64,000 nucleotides of DNA from Parapristionchus giblindavisi (Eukaryota; Nematoda; Chromadorea; Rhabditida; Diplogasteridae): the NCBI GenBank assembly GCA_943737045.1, contig CALSFV010000004.1, forward strand, positions 1,561,501-1,625,500. The letters are read 5' to 3'. Under the pieces are notes generated by a model that had not been told where the DNA came from, did not search any database, and worked only from the letters and a program-made list of their open reading frames with translations. The number at the start of each line of letters is the position of its first letter. Position 1 is the stretch's first letter. Positions 34,784 through 46,700 of the stretch are shown piece after piece. Both the position numbers and the translations under genes were made by a program.

Positions 34784-35650
34784 TCTGAATAATCAATAAT
34801 CTATTCAAATGTTGTTAATAAAAAAGAAATAGATACGATAGAGTGTGAGAAACAAGGTAGTTTTCCTTGTTTTTTTTTTCTGTTCGTGACTTTTTAACAC
34901 CAGGAGAACTTGTAAAAAAGCGATATTTAATCAGGAAAGTCATATTTTGAAGTTGAATAAGTAAATCTAAAGATAATTGATCAAAAATATGAGCAACTTG
35001 AACAAATCGTGTCAATTTAAAAGAAAAAAATATCGGAAAATTAACTGATTAACAATGTTATGATAATCATTCGGTCTCTTCATTTAGTGCACTATTTCAT
35101 TGTTCTTCTCTGTCGTTGACAAATGATTTTTGTATTTCAAAAGTCGTTTACCATCAATATTTAATCATTTACCATTAATTTATAGAATAGAGAGTAAAAC
35201 TTACTTTGTTCACCGATTGAATAAGTGATGAATGAATTAAATGATCTTTCATTTCTTTATAGACAATGGAATATTTGTTGCAAGCATTATGGTGATTTCT
35301 ACATGAATGCAAAATTTTGTCTTTTGTATGTACATGGATAAATTCAAATACAAATTTAGTTAGTAATAACGTTTTCTCCATTCCATCCTACTAACAATTA
35401 TTTAGTATAATAAACTTACTACATACTTCAGGTATAGACGACAAATGAACTGAATGACAACAAAGAACTTCTATTTGAATATGAACATAATTCAAGACGA
35501 AATGCAAATTAAACTTTTTTTCAGAACAAAAATGAAGGTGCAAAATACAAATTAAAAATCCATAAATCAGGAAACTATCGCCGAGGTTATTAAGTTTATT
35601 ATTTATTTTTACTATTAGGTAAATTGACTGTTGAGATGCACAAGCATATA

Positions 35651-37305
35651 CAGTAGCGCCGGAAAGTCAAAATACACTTTTTTATTTCTGGTGTAATTTT
35701 GGCGTCAGTTGATATATCAAGCTGCAACTTGTACATGATGTACCCACAGTATGTACGTATTCGATCCTCTTATAAGGTCTCACGGGCCTTTCTGGTTATT
35801 GCATAGTGATGACGCAACCGAACAACACTTTTTCGAAAATTCATTATTCTTTCAGGGATTTTTTCGTACTTGTCAAACTTCGTGAGAGTTGAGAGAACTA
35901 CAAGGCCTATCCAGGAAAAAAATTTCAGGTTGCTGCGAATTCGGGTATTGGCTGCAGAGTTGCTGCAATTTCGCGGTCGCAAAATCATATCTCGGCTTCT
36001 AGAAGAGCTTGAAACGCGTTCAAAGCAGCAAACTGATTCTCTTGGTGATTCCTGATGATACAGTAAGTATGGTAGAGCTAGCTCATCATTCATCTTCATG
36101 GATCGAAAAAGTCACTTTTTTACAAGACCCAACTTTGAAAAATCACAATTCTGAGGGCGGATCTTGTAAAAATCTGGTTTTTGGATAGGAATGTAGAAAA
36201 TATATTAATTAATCGTTTCCCTGCTTTTTCGAGCGATTGCAAATCTTTCTTGCCTGCGGCAGTCGATTATCTGAAGGATAGTCGTTTACGCCGCGCTCCC
36301 TTCTCATCTTGCGACCCGTACACATCTCTAGGCTTTTCACACTGCTCAACGAGCTTTGATAGATGAAATCATTCTAAAACGTATTGTCGCTAATCCTGAA
36401 CATCATTGTCTATAAAAGAAAGCAATTTGATCTTCTTTGATCGAATGAAACAACTTTTCATTATGATTTTGAACAAAATTTGACGAAAAATGAGCAAAGA
36501 TCAAAGATCAAATATCGAAAACACAAAGATCACAGACAAAAAACTGGATTCATACAGTGTCTCTCTATTCTGACTAATCAAATCACTAAAAGAAGGCTAA
36601 ATGGTCATTGAGAAGTGTGAAAAGCCTTGAGATGTGTACGGGTCGCGAGATGAGAAGGGAGCTCGTCCTAAAGGACTATCCTTCAGATAATCGACTGCCG
36701 CAGTCAAGAAAGATTAGCAATCGCTCTAAAAAGCGGGGAAACGATTAATTAATATATTTTCTACATTCCTATCCAAAAACCAGATTTTTACAAGATCCGC
36801 CCTCAGAATTGTGATTTTTCAAAGTTGGGTCTTGTAAAAAAGTGACTTTTTCGATCCATGAAGATGAATGATGAGCTAGCTCTACCATACTTACAGGATC
36901 ATCAGGAATCACCAAGAGAATCAGTTTGCTGCTTTGAACGCGTTTCAATCTCTTCTAGAAGCCGAGATATGATTTTGCGACCGCGAAATTGCAGCAAGTC
37001 TGCAGCCAATACCCGAATTCGCAGCAACCTGAAATTTTTTTCCTGGATAGGCATTGTAGTTCTCTCAACTCTCACGAAGTTTGACAAGTACGAAAAAATC
37101 CCTGAAAGAATAATGAATTTTCGAAAAAGTGTTGTTCGGTTGCGTCATCACTATGCAATAACCAGAAAGGCCCGTGAGACCTTATAAGAGGATCGAATAC
37201 GTACATACTGTGGGTACATCATGCACAAGTTGCAGCTTGATATATCAACTGACGCCAAAATTACACCAGAAATAAAAAGTGTATTTTGACTTTCCGGCGC
37301 TACTG
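35651..37305. mobile_element. 1.66-kb TA-flanked palindromic element
   Basis: Termini CAGTAGCGCCGGAAAGTCAA and its inverse, flanked by TA (35649-35650, 37306-37307), Tc1/mariner style. Arms of about 735 bp (35651-36390 and 36575-37305) are nearly identical inverted copies; a 109-codon frame appears in both arms only because of the symmetry. The loop (36390-36575) contains a GATCAAA tract. No transposase recognised. Confidence 0.9.
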
Positions 37306-37310
37306 TAATA

Positions 37311-37662
37311 CACTCAGCTGAAAGATACTTAATAGTAAGCATACGATTTGCTACCTCAGTCGGATAAGATGGCGATATGCTTACATATAAGCATGGGCAA
37401 ATGCTTACCGGGTTGCTTACATGACAGAAACAACTTGGCAAAAGTTTGCGATAGAATGGGGGACCGAACTACCGACCTAGCGATAGCTAATGAAGGCGCT
37501 TACCACTGCGCCACCCAACCATGTAGCTGTGACTAGTATAACTCAAAGTCTATTTCGGGAGGCGAACGCCCGCCTCTTTCAATTAACTGCTTAACTATAA
37601 GCGATCGTGTCGCTAAGCAAATGCGTAAGCAACGCATTTGCTAAGCATCTTTCAGCTCAGTG
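37311..37662. mobile_element. 352-bp TA-flanked element with internal tRNA-like segment
   Basis: Ends CACTCAGCTGAAAGATACTTA and CTTTCAGCTCAGTG, flanked by TA (37309-37310, 37663-37664), starting a few bases after the previous palindrome. At 37443-37525, minus strand, GGGTGGCGCAGTGGTAAGCG is an excellent A box and GGTAGTTCGGTCCCCC a B-box-like segment. An internal palindrome, AGCAAATGCGTAAGCAAC..., lies at about 37617-37644. Confidence 0.75.
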
Positions 37663-38104
37663 TATACTCTTTTCCAATTGTCAGAGAAATACGCATCGGA
37701 AATATTTTTTGAATATTTATTCAGCTGGAATAGAGCTGGGATAAGGGCTTCGAGATTAATTTCAGTCATGGCATGTGCAATATCCATCTTTACACGTCGA
37801 CGAGCCATGTGCCTTAAATTAATAAATTTTATTTAGTTTCTTGAAGCTTTTTGTGCATATATTTCTTATTATGTTCTGGAGTTTCTTCTCCGCTTACAGG
37901 GTATCGCTAAGGGCTAGACTATGATAAATATTTATTCCTCAACAAATTGAAATTCTCAAGGTGAAATTCCGTGGTCAAAATACTGTGCTGTGACTCTCTA
38001 CGTCCTCTTCTCCATGCATATATGTGGATATCATTCTAGACTATACTATTTTATGTGAAAGCAAGACAAGCTAGAGGCCATTTCATTTGGAAGAGTAAAT
38101 ATGT

Positions 38105-38391
38105 TCAGTGGTTGTTCCGGTTTGCAAAGTCAACAGAATTGCGTCTACATTTGGACTGTACATATATTTTTCATATAGAAAAATATAGAAGTAAGTAGCA
38201 CATTGGGAGAAATTACTAAAATAATGACGAAAATGAGGGGTACGAAATAATTAAAGTAATCAAATTAATGAAATTTATGAAATTACCTGACAAGAGAAGT
38301 ACTTGCACATCCATTCAGCACACACCCAATTAGCACTGATAGAAGAGATGAGAATGATTAGGAAAATCAGATGAAGAAGGAAGGAATTCAT
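38105..38391 (-). CDS. Secreted Cys-rich peptide paralogue
   Basis: Exon 1 is 38287-38391 (MNSFLL start, signal peptide ending ISA, Cys at 24, 29 and 34). A probable exon 2 at 38105-38155 (acceptor ATGTACAG) adds SKCRRNS and ends after NNH, for 51 residues. The ATG follows TTATTCAG-A. Upstream, on the same strand, are a small non-coding exon ending at about 38436 with a GTAAGT donor and a TATA box, so the promoter is recognisable. The whole unit, promoter included, is a duplicate of the 34.5-35.3 kb unit. Exon 2 is less certain than exon 1. Confidence 0.65.
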
Positions 38392-38485
38392 TCTGAATAA
38401 TCAATAATCTGTTTAGAATAGAGAGTAAAACTTACTTTGTTCGCCGTTTGAAGAAGTGATGAATGAATTAGACGATATTTCCTTT

Positions 38486-38494
38486 CTTTATATA
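38486..38494 (-). promoter_or_regulatory. TATA box of the 38-kb Cys-rich peptide gene
   Basis: TATATAAAG on the minus strand, about 50 nt upstream of the end of the non-coding first exon (ACAAAGTAAGT). The duplicate unit has CTATAAAG at 35255-35262 in the same place. Confidence 0.6.
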
Positions 38495-39092
38495 CAATTC
38501 AGCATTATGGTGATTTCTCGATGAATGCAAAATAATGCATTTTGCAAGTAAAAGCAGCAAAAATTAAATACGAAATAGTTAGCAATAACTGATTCCCCGA
38601 CGAATTCAAGTGAAATGTATTATAGATAATGTCGTGTAAAATTTTTTTTCATTCTCATTGTTCGTCACAACAACAACGGCAGGCTCATTTCGCCGGATAA
38701 TCAATCGATAATATCTCCCCAATCAATCGATATTAAATTTCCCCCTTATCTATTCATATATTTATTCACAATGTTATATGCATAAAGCTATTATAAATAA
38801 TTACAATGAGATTCAAGTCAAAGATGAGAGATCAGATATTTAAAGTGTAGAATAAATTTATATCCTTATATTTATAAGATAAATGTGATGTAAAGATGTG
38901 ATATGTGATCACATATATGTAATTCTGGTAATTCATATATTTTGTTCCATTTTGTCATGTTTTCCCTTATTGTATGTTCTTTTCTAATATAGTGTATTAT
39001 TATCGTCGATCACAATGTCCACCTCACTTTATCTTTGAGTTGCCACAATTATTTTTTTAAGTATGGCTCTGGACATGGGGAGTCTCGGTGCT

Positions 39093-40322
39093 TCATTTAC
39101 CAGCAACGGCGGCGGGTGCGGCAGGAGCTGGAGCAGGTGCTGCTGCAGTAGCTGTGGGAGCTGCAGCGGGATCAGGGGCTGGTGCTGCAGGAGGCACTCC
39201 AGCAGGTGGAGCAGGCGCAGCCATGGAAGGCATGATCGAGGGTGCAGCCATTAGAGATTTGGGAGCAATAGCGGGCTCTTCTCCGGCTGAAAGTGCGGGT
39301 GGAAGAGCCTTTGAGAACACCACGGGCAGACGCTTGATTCCTGAAATGAATTACTTTAACTCCCATAATTACTTCAGAGCTCCGCAAGCTCCTCTTTGAG
39401 CTCCACGAACTCTATCATTACTATTGATTCCTAACTCTGCGATGTTGCAATACATTGTTATCTATTCACTGTATCTACTGTATCGATTACTGATAGTGTA
39501 ACATTAGTGATATGGGTATTGTCTACTACCGTACCATCAGCTTGACATCCTTCGGAAAAGCATCGGTCGCTTTCTGTACAGTTTCATTGAATACGACATG
39601 TACGGCGAAATAATGCTTCGTAGACTCCTGAATAGTGTAACATGACGTTTCCCAATCGCTTGACTGCTGCAATTTATGCAAGGCGACGTTTCTCAATCCC
39701 TCGACTACTGCACAAAGGCGACGTTTCCGACAAACTCACAATGAATCTCCGGTTCTGGAACCATAAACGAATGGTGGTAATCTGATCCTTGGCAATGAAT
39801 CCAGTGGGAGGTTGGACACGAAAGAGGGCGGCAGATGTACAACGAACCTGAAATAGGGATACTGTTGAAATAGAAATACTGTAGAAATATGGATACGGTA
39901 GATGGATACTGTAGAGTGCAATATACTGTGGGTTCCGATAGACCGTTAGAAGAATTGGAATCGAAAAAAATAAAAAAAACATGTCAGACAAAAAAACATT
40001 ACAAGTGAGAGAATACGTCTTGAGCGGTCGTTTTGTGGGTAGGGACATGACAGTCAGACAGAGGTCAGAGAAATAGTGTGTGAAATGAAGAGAGCGCAGA
40101 GAAATAGCCTCACCTTGAACACTGCACGTTTGGCGTTCTTATTCGTCACTTTCATATCACAATACGTTGACTGCAATTGGCAATTGATCTTTGAACTTTG
40201 ATCTTTGATCTTTGATCTTTGATTACCTTTCCATGATTGCCACAAAAGAAAGTAATGTTGTCGGGTACGAATTCGACTCCCTGAGGAACGGGCGGAGCAG
40301 GACCTGGAGCAGATGCAGCCAT
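39093..40322 (-). CDS. MSP-domain protein with Ala/Pro-rich tail, 5 exons
   Basis: Exons 40227-40322, 40114-40170, 39740-39847 and 39535-39627 join in phase into an MSP (major sperm protein/VAP-type) fold: FVPDNITFFCGN, MKVTNKNAKRAVFKVRCTSA, PPTGFIAKDQITTIRLWFQ, KHYFAVHVVFNE. The last exon encodes LPVVFSKALPPALSAGEEP and a C-terminal tail of Ala and Pro that ends AAVAGK. The strong acceptor TTTCAG before 39340 gives the wrong phase for that tail; a weak acceptor (ATCAAG before 39332) gives the right one and a protein of about 197 residues. The N-terminus is also Ala/Pro-rich. The start is supported by TTACAG-T just upstream of ATG. In nematodes such proteins act in the sperm cytoskeleton; a sperm role is inferred from family only. 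Intron 1 begins with a GATC-AAA tract. Confidence 0.85.
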
Positions 40323-41018
40323 ACTGTAAGATTTATCGATCAATTAGAATAGCCCAAACATAACGTAACCTAAAGATACGTAAAGATATCGTAACCAAGA
40401 AATACCGTATACCTGATATTGCTTGAACTGTCTCGAAATAATACGGGACTCGAGAGAGAGCGAGTGGACCGGCTTCTTCGCAAGCTTTGATTAGAAATGA
40501 ATGGAGAATGGAGCATAAGTGAAATGGAAAATGATTAAATTATATTTGAATCTGCTTGTCCAGGTCACATCAATCCTGATGTTTTTAATTAAATTTAAAA
40601 TGTTGTGTCCATGCATCACTGCTAAATTTTGCATATGTGCAGTGCAGTTGTATGCGGTATGCAGTCGTATTTATTTATTTATTTTATTTATTTATTTATC
40701 ATGCATCAAAAAGACGTGACAACATGTGAACGACTATATAATATACTATAATTTATTATAATATACAACAAAAGAAAAATATCCAATTATTTACTTGGAT
40801 ACTTAGACGACCGATGTTATGTTAGTACGTTAGCGTCGGACGTTTGACTTCCACAAATTACGGTAAGTTATTTGAATGCGGTTTGAGATCAGCGATCAAT
40901 TCCAAATACAGAAAAAATAATTAAAAACTTCTTCGATCCTTAAAGATAGGTGAGTACTAGAGATCCGCAAACGTGTGGTCGTTCAGAAATGATTTCTAAA
41001 AACTTCTTCGCTCCTTAA

Positions 41019-41095
41019 AGGGAGTGTAACCTTTCTCAATGGTCTCTTCATTGCGCAAACTATTTCTCTGTTCTCTAACAACGAGAGAGTGCTAA
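41019..41095. mobile_element. Truncated copy of the 113-bp TTAA MITE
   Basis: TTAA then AGGGAGTGTAACCTTTCTC, continuing through ATTGCGCAAAC and TTTCTCTGTT. This matches the inverse of the element at 3819-3931 but lacks the other terminal repeat. Confidence 0.75.
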
Positions 41096-42026
41096 AGGTT
41101 GCTTAGTAACGATTCTCAGATAATTCTTAAGCTAAACGATCAAACTAGCATAGTGAGTAATGATACCGCGAATAGTAGATTTTGGAGGATCCAGAATGCC
41201 AATCTGATCTTAATTTTGATCTTTGATCTTTTCCATCGAGTAGGATTGACGTCTTTCTTCGTCTTTCCAATAAAAAACAAGGCCTCCTCCTATGTTTTCC
41301 TCCTCCGTTTCTCTATCCATATTCTCTCCTTTTCATACACTCTCTCGTCAATAAATGACGATATCTCATAAAACAGAAACAGTCCATCAAAAGTGGAGAA
41401 AAGTTGCTAAACAACGAAAGGCATAAGGGGGGGGGGATGAAGCCCCTATTCCTTTCATTCGTGAATCTGATTGTATTGTTGAGATAGTGATAATAAGATG
41501 ATCAGTTAGGCATGATCTTAGAGAGTTATTCTCCCTTCACACCTTATTTCATTGTCATTATCCAACACTTTCAATTTAGATCAGTTGTTCTCAGGCTTCT
41601 TACATAAGCTGCCATTGTTCATGCTTCCTATATAAGCAGCCATTGTTCATACAACGGGGCAGTCCCCTCTCATACTATCAAGAGAAATGTTAACAAAGAG
41701 TTGCCGGCAATAGTTCTACACATCAATACGCAGCCAACATGGACAACAGCATTAAGACACAACAGTATTGCAGCGTCGACAATACCGTCAATGACTTCTT
41801 CAACTAAGAGTAAAAATTAAAATTATTTATTAATTTGTTTATTTATGTGAAATAATTTTGATTTTGCATATATACTGTTTTCAGTGATCGAAGGTTACTG
41901 TGGCTTACTCGCGAACAATAATTCAACCTATGATCTAATCAGTAATTCAAATCCAATAAATAATGATATAGACGCATTGTTAAACTTTACAAACAAAGGA
42001 ATGAGAGCAATACTTATGAACTTTAA

Positions 42027-42139
42027 AGGCACACCCCAAGCTCATTTTACTCTCCACATTGGCAATACTCTCTCGTAGTCAAAGAAAGGAAGAAAGTGTG
42101 GCCTGGATGGAGAGTTTCAAATTAGCTTGGGGTGTCGCT
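42027..42139. mobile_element. 113-bp TTAA-flanked MITE
   Basis: Ends AGGCACACCCCAAGCTCATTT and AGCTTGGGGTGTCGCT, TTAA on both sides (42023-42026, 42140-42143). Same length as the tyrosinase-intron MITE but different terminal sequence beyond AGG. Confidence 0.82.
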
Positions 42140-42384
42140 TTAAACATATCTATTCATTCAGATAACGAGCGTGACTATCTACGCTGGCTGCCAAATCACC
42201 ATTCAAAGCATGTAATATAATCAAACTACGTTTACATGGAGTAGAGCATTCGAAATATTTGAAATGACGTTTTATAATAATGTACTAACAAGGGAATGGT
42301 CAACCATCCCCGTCGAGTTATGACTAGTTACATATAACATTCGAACCGCCATCGAATTCTGACAAGACACCGTTGATAAGTGAA

Positions 42385-43160
42385 CTCAAATATTTATGCG
42401 CTTCGAGAAAATCGATATTGAAATTCGGTCAAATTCGTGTGAATCCCTTCACAACACATGCGGATGGGTTGGTGGACTCTTCTATCTTCTTCCGAAGCAT
42501 CGGCTTGTGTAGTGTAGTGGATAATGCGCCTGCGTTTACTTTTGACTGTCAGGTGTTCGATCCCCCACGGCGCACTTCTCTTTTGCTGATTTTGTTTTGG
42601 TATAAAGATTGAAATGTTTTGCTGTGATTATGAAAGCTAGAAAAGAGAACACACTCTATCTTATCAACAAGTGTGAACTTAAACAAAAAAATGAGTGAAG
42701 TAAGGAAAAGACAATTTTCACATCTGGGGCACATAATGAATGAGCAGGAAGAACAATGACATCAAGGCTTTGGAAGATAGGAACCTTCAATACTCCGAAA
42801 CATGATACAGTACTCTTTGTTTGCAGCGGGATACAATGGTTTTTACTTTCTCTTTTTGTTGTTAAAGTTCACACTTGTTGATAAGATAGAGTGTGTTCTC
42901 TTTTCTAGCTTTCATAATCACAGCAAAACATTTAAATATTTATACCAAAACAAAATCAGCAAAAGAGAAGTGCGCCGTGTTGGATCGAACCCCTGACAGT
43001 CAAAAGTAAACGCAGGCGCATTATCCGCTACACTACACAAGCCGATGCTTCGGAAGAAGATAGAAGAGTCCACCAACCCATCCGCATGTGTTGTGTAGGG
43101 ATTCACACGAATTTTACCGAATTTCAATATCGATTTTCTCGAAGCGCATAAACATTTGAG
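42385..43160. mobile_element. Palindromic element carrying tRNA-like sequences, abutting the satellite
   Basis: Arms about 42385-42685 and 42850-43160 are inverted copies ending CTCAAATNTTTATGCGCTTC. Each arm holds a tRNA-derived segment: TGTAGTGTAGTGGATAATGCG (A box) and AGGTGTTCGATCCCCC (B box) at about 42507-42575 on the plus strand, and the mirror at about 42975-43045 on the minus strand. The right terminus is followed directly by satellite sequence at 43161. Confidence 0.8.
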
Positions 43161-43775
43161 ATAAACTATTTCAAAGTGGTCAATACGGCCAATATGCAAA
43201 TTTATATTCCAGTGCTCTCTGTTTTTGGTACAAAACAATTCGTTACAAGTCAAATTGTCAATGATACTTATCGAGTGATATACTATGTGAAAGAGGAAAA
43301 AATTCTGAATGACACAAACTTCAGTTCATGTCGCTCTGTAACATTTTACTGCTGTGATAATGACCGAAGTACAAAAGTAGCTTTTACTCTGATATGGTCA
43401 AGATAACTTGAGAAATATGAAAATGAAAATGATACCTGTCGTGTCATATACCAAATGAAAGAGCGAAAAATTCCGAATAAGATAAACTATTTCAAAGTGG
43501 TCAATACGACCAATATGCAAATTTATATTCCAATGCTTTTTGTTTTTGGTACAAAACAATTCGTTACAAGTCAAATTGTCAATGATACTTATCGAGTGAT
43601 ATACTATGTGAAAGAGGAAAAAATTCTGAATGACACAAACTTCAGTTCATGTCGCTCTGTAACATTTTACTGCTGTGATAATGACCGAAGTACAAAAGTA
43701 GCTTTTACTCTGATATGGTCAAGATAACTTGAGAAATATGAAAATGAAAATGATACCTGTCGTGTCATATACCAA

Positions 43776-46700
43776 ATGAAAGAGCGAAAAATTCCGAATA
43801 AGATAAACTATTTCAAAGTGGTCAATACGACCAATATGCAAATTTATATTCCAATGCTCTTTGTTTTTGATACAAAACAATTCGTTACAAGTCAAATTGT
43901 CAATGATACTTATCGAGTGATATACTATGTGAAAGAGGAAAAAATTCTGAATGACACAAACTTCAGTTCATGTCGCTCTGTAACATTTTACTGCTGCTAT
44001 AATGACCGAAGTACAAAAGTAGCTTTTACTCTGATATGGTCAAGATAACTTGAGAAATATGAAAATGAAAATGATATCTGCCGTGTCATATACCAAATGA
44101 AAGAGCGAAAAATTCTGAACAAGATAAACTATTTCAAAGTGGTCAATACGGCCAATATGCAAATTTATATTCCAATGCTTTTTGTGTTTGGTACAAAACA
44201 ATTCGTTACAAGTCAAATTGTCAATGATACTTATCGAGTGATATACTATCTGAAAGAGGAAAAAAATCTGAATGACACAAACTTCAGTTCATGTCGCTCT
44301 GTAACATTTTACTGCTGCTATAATGACCGAAGTACAAAAGTAGCTTTTACTCTGATATGGTCAAGATAACTTGAGAAATATGAAAATGAAAATGATATCT
44401 GCCGTGTCATATACCAAATGAAAGAGCGAAAAATTCTGAATAAGATAAACTATTTCAAAGTGGTCAATACGGCCAATATGCAAATTTATATTCCAATGCT
44501 TTTTGTTTTTGGTACAAAACAATTCGTTACAAGTCAAATTGTCAATGATACTTATCGAGTGATATACTATGTGAAAGAGGAAAAAATTCTGAATGACACA
44601 AACTTCAGTTCATGTCGCTCTGTAACATTTTACTGCTGCTATAATGACCGAAGTACAAAAGTAGCTTTTACTCTGATATGGTCAAGATAACTTGAGAAAT
44701 ATGAAAATGAAAATGATATCTGCCGTGTCATATACCAAATGAAAGAGCGAAAAATTCTGAATAAGATAAACTATTTCAAAGTGGTCAATACGGCCAATAT
44801 GCAAATTTATATTCCAATGCTTTTTGTTTTTGGTACAAAACAATTCGTTACAAGTCAAATTGTCAATGATACTTATCGAGTGATATACTATGTGAAAGAG
44901 GAAAAAATTCTGAATGACACAAACTTCAGTTCATGTCGCTCTGTAACATTTTACTGCTGTGATAATGACCGAAGTACAAAAGTAGCTTTTACTCTGATAT
45001 GGTCAAGATAACTTGAGAAATATGAAAATGAAAATGATACCTGTCGTGTCATATACCAAATGAAAGAGCGAAAAATTCTGAATAAGATAAACTATTTCAA
45101 AGTGGTCAATACGACCAATATGCAAATTTATATTCCAATGCTCTTTGTTTTTGATACAAAACAATTCGTTACAAGTCAAATTGTCAATGATACTTATCGA
45201 GTGATATACTATGTGAAAGAGGAAAAAATTCTGAATGACACAAACTTCAGTTCATGTCGCTCTGTAACATTTTACTGCTGCTATAATGACCGAAGTACAA
45301 AAGTAGCTTTTACTCTGATATGGTCAAGATAACTTGAGAAATATGAAAATGAAAATGATATCTGCTGTGTCATATACCAAATGAAAGAGCGAAAAATTCT
45401 GAACAAGATAAACTATTTCAAAGTGGTCAATACGACCAATATGCAAATTTTTATTCCAGTGCTCTTTGTTTTTTGGTACAAAACAATTCGTTACAAGTCA
45501 AATTGTCAATGATACTTATCGAGTGATATACTATGTGAAAGAGGAAAAAATTCTGAATGACACAAACTTCAGTTCATGTCGCTCTGTAACATTTTACTGC
45601 TGTGATAATGACCGAAGTACAAAAGTAGCTTTTACTCTGATATGGTCAAGATAACTTGAGAAATATGAAAATGAAAATGATATCTGCCGTGTCATATACC
45701 AAATGAAAGAGCGAAAAATTCTGAATAAGATAAACTATTTCAAAGTGGTCAATACGGCCAATATGCAAATTTATATTCCAATGCTTTTTGTTTTTGGTAC
45801 AAAACAATTCGTTACAAGTCAAATTGTCAATGATACTTATCGAGTGATATACTATCTGAAAGAGGAAAAAAATCTGAATGACACAAACTTCAGTTCATGT
45901 CGCTCTGTAACATTTTACTGCTGCTATAATGACCGAAGTACAAAAGTAGCTTTTACTCTGATATGGTCAAGATAATTTGAGAAATATGAAAATGAAAATG
46001 ATACCTGTCGTGTCATATACCAAATGAAAGAGCGAAAAATTCCGAATAAGATAAACTATTTCAAAGTGGTCAATACGGCCAATATGCAAATTTATATTCC
46101 AATGCTTTTTGTTTTTGGTACAAAACAATTCGTTACAAGTCAAATTGTCAATGATACTTATCGAGTGATATACTATCTGAAAGAGGAAAAAAATCTGAAT
46201 GACACAAACTTCAGTTCATGTCGCTCTGTAACATTTTACTGCTGCTATAATGACCGAAGTACAAAAGTAGCTTTTACTCTGATATGGTCAAGATAACTTG
46301 AGAAATATGAAAATGAAAATGATATCTGCCGGGTCATATACCAAATGAAAGAGCGAAAAATTCTGAATAAGATAAACTATTTCAAAGTGGTCAATACGGC
46401 CAATATGCAAATTTATATTCCAATGCTTTTTGTTTTTGGTACAAAACAATTCGTTACAAGTCAAATTGTCAATGATACTTATCGAGTGATATACTATGTG
46501 AAAGAGGAAAAAATTCTGAATGACACAAACTTCAGTTCATGTCGCTCTGTAACATTTTACTGCTGTGATAATGACCGAAGTACAAAAGTAGCTTTTACTC
46601 TGATATGGTCAAGATAACTTGAGAAATATGAAAATGAAAATGATACCTGTCGTGTCATATACCAAATGAAAGAGCGAAAAATTCCGAATAAGATAAACTA

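Larger units (their letters stand above)
40323..42384. other. Stretch between the MSP gene and the satellite array
   Basis: It contains TTTATTTA low-complexity runs (about 40668-40700), a truncated MITE (41019-41095), a GATC-TTT tract (41212-41231), a TATATAAG preceded by a 27-bp imperfect duplication of AAGCNGCCATTGTTCATGCTTCC (41604-41655), and an open segment from about 41640 that could splice (A-GTAAAA, TTTTCAG at 41884) into a frame with IEGYCGLLANNNSTYDL. That frame runs into the MITE at 42027. Possibly a degraded short gene; no family recognised. Confidence 0.45.

Noticed and set aside
35770..37187. 109-codon frame present twice with near-identical sequence
   Set aside because: It lies in the two arms of a palindromic element, so duplication comes from symmetry, not from selection on a protein.
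37443..37525. Functional tRNA gene
   Set aside because: A and B boxes are good, but the anticodon stem and acceptor stem do not pair; it sits inside a repeat with inverted ends.
39088..39399. Gly/Ala-rich frames on the plus strand at 39.1 kb
   Set aside because: They are the antisense of the Ala/Pro tail of the MSP-domain gene, which has splice and domain support.
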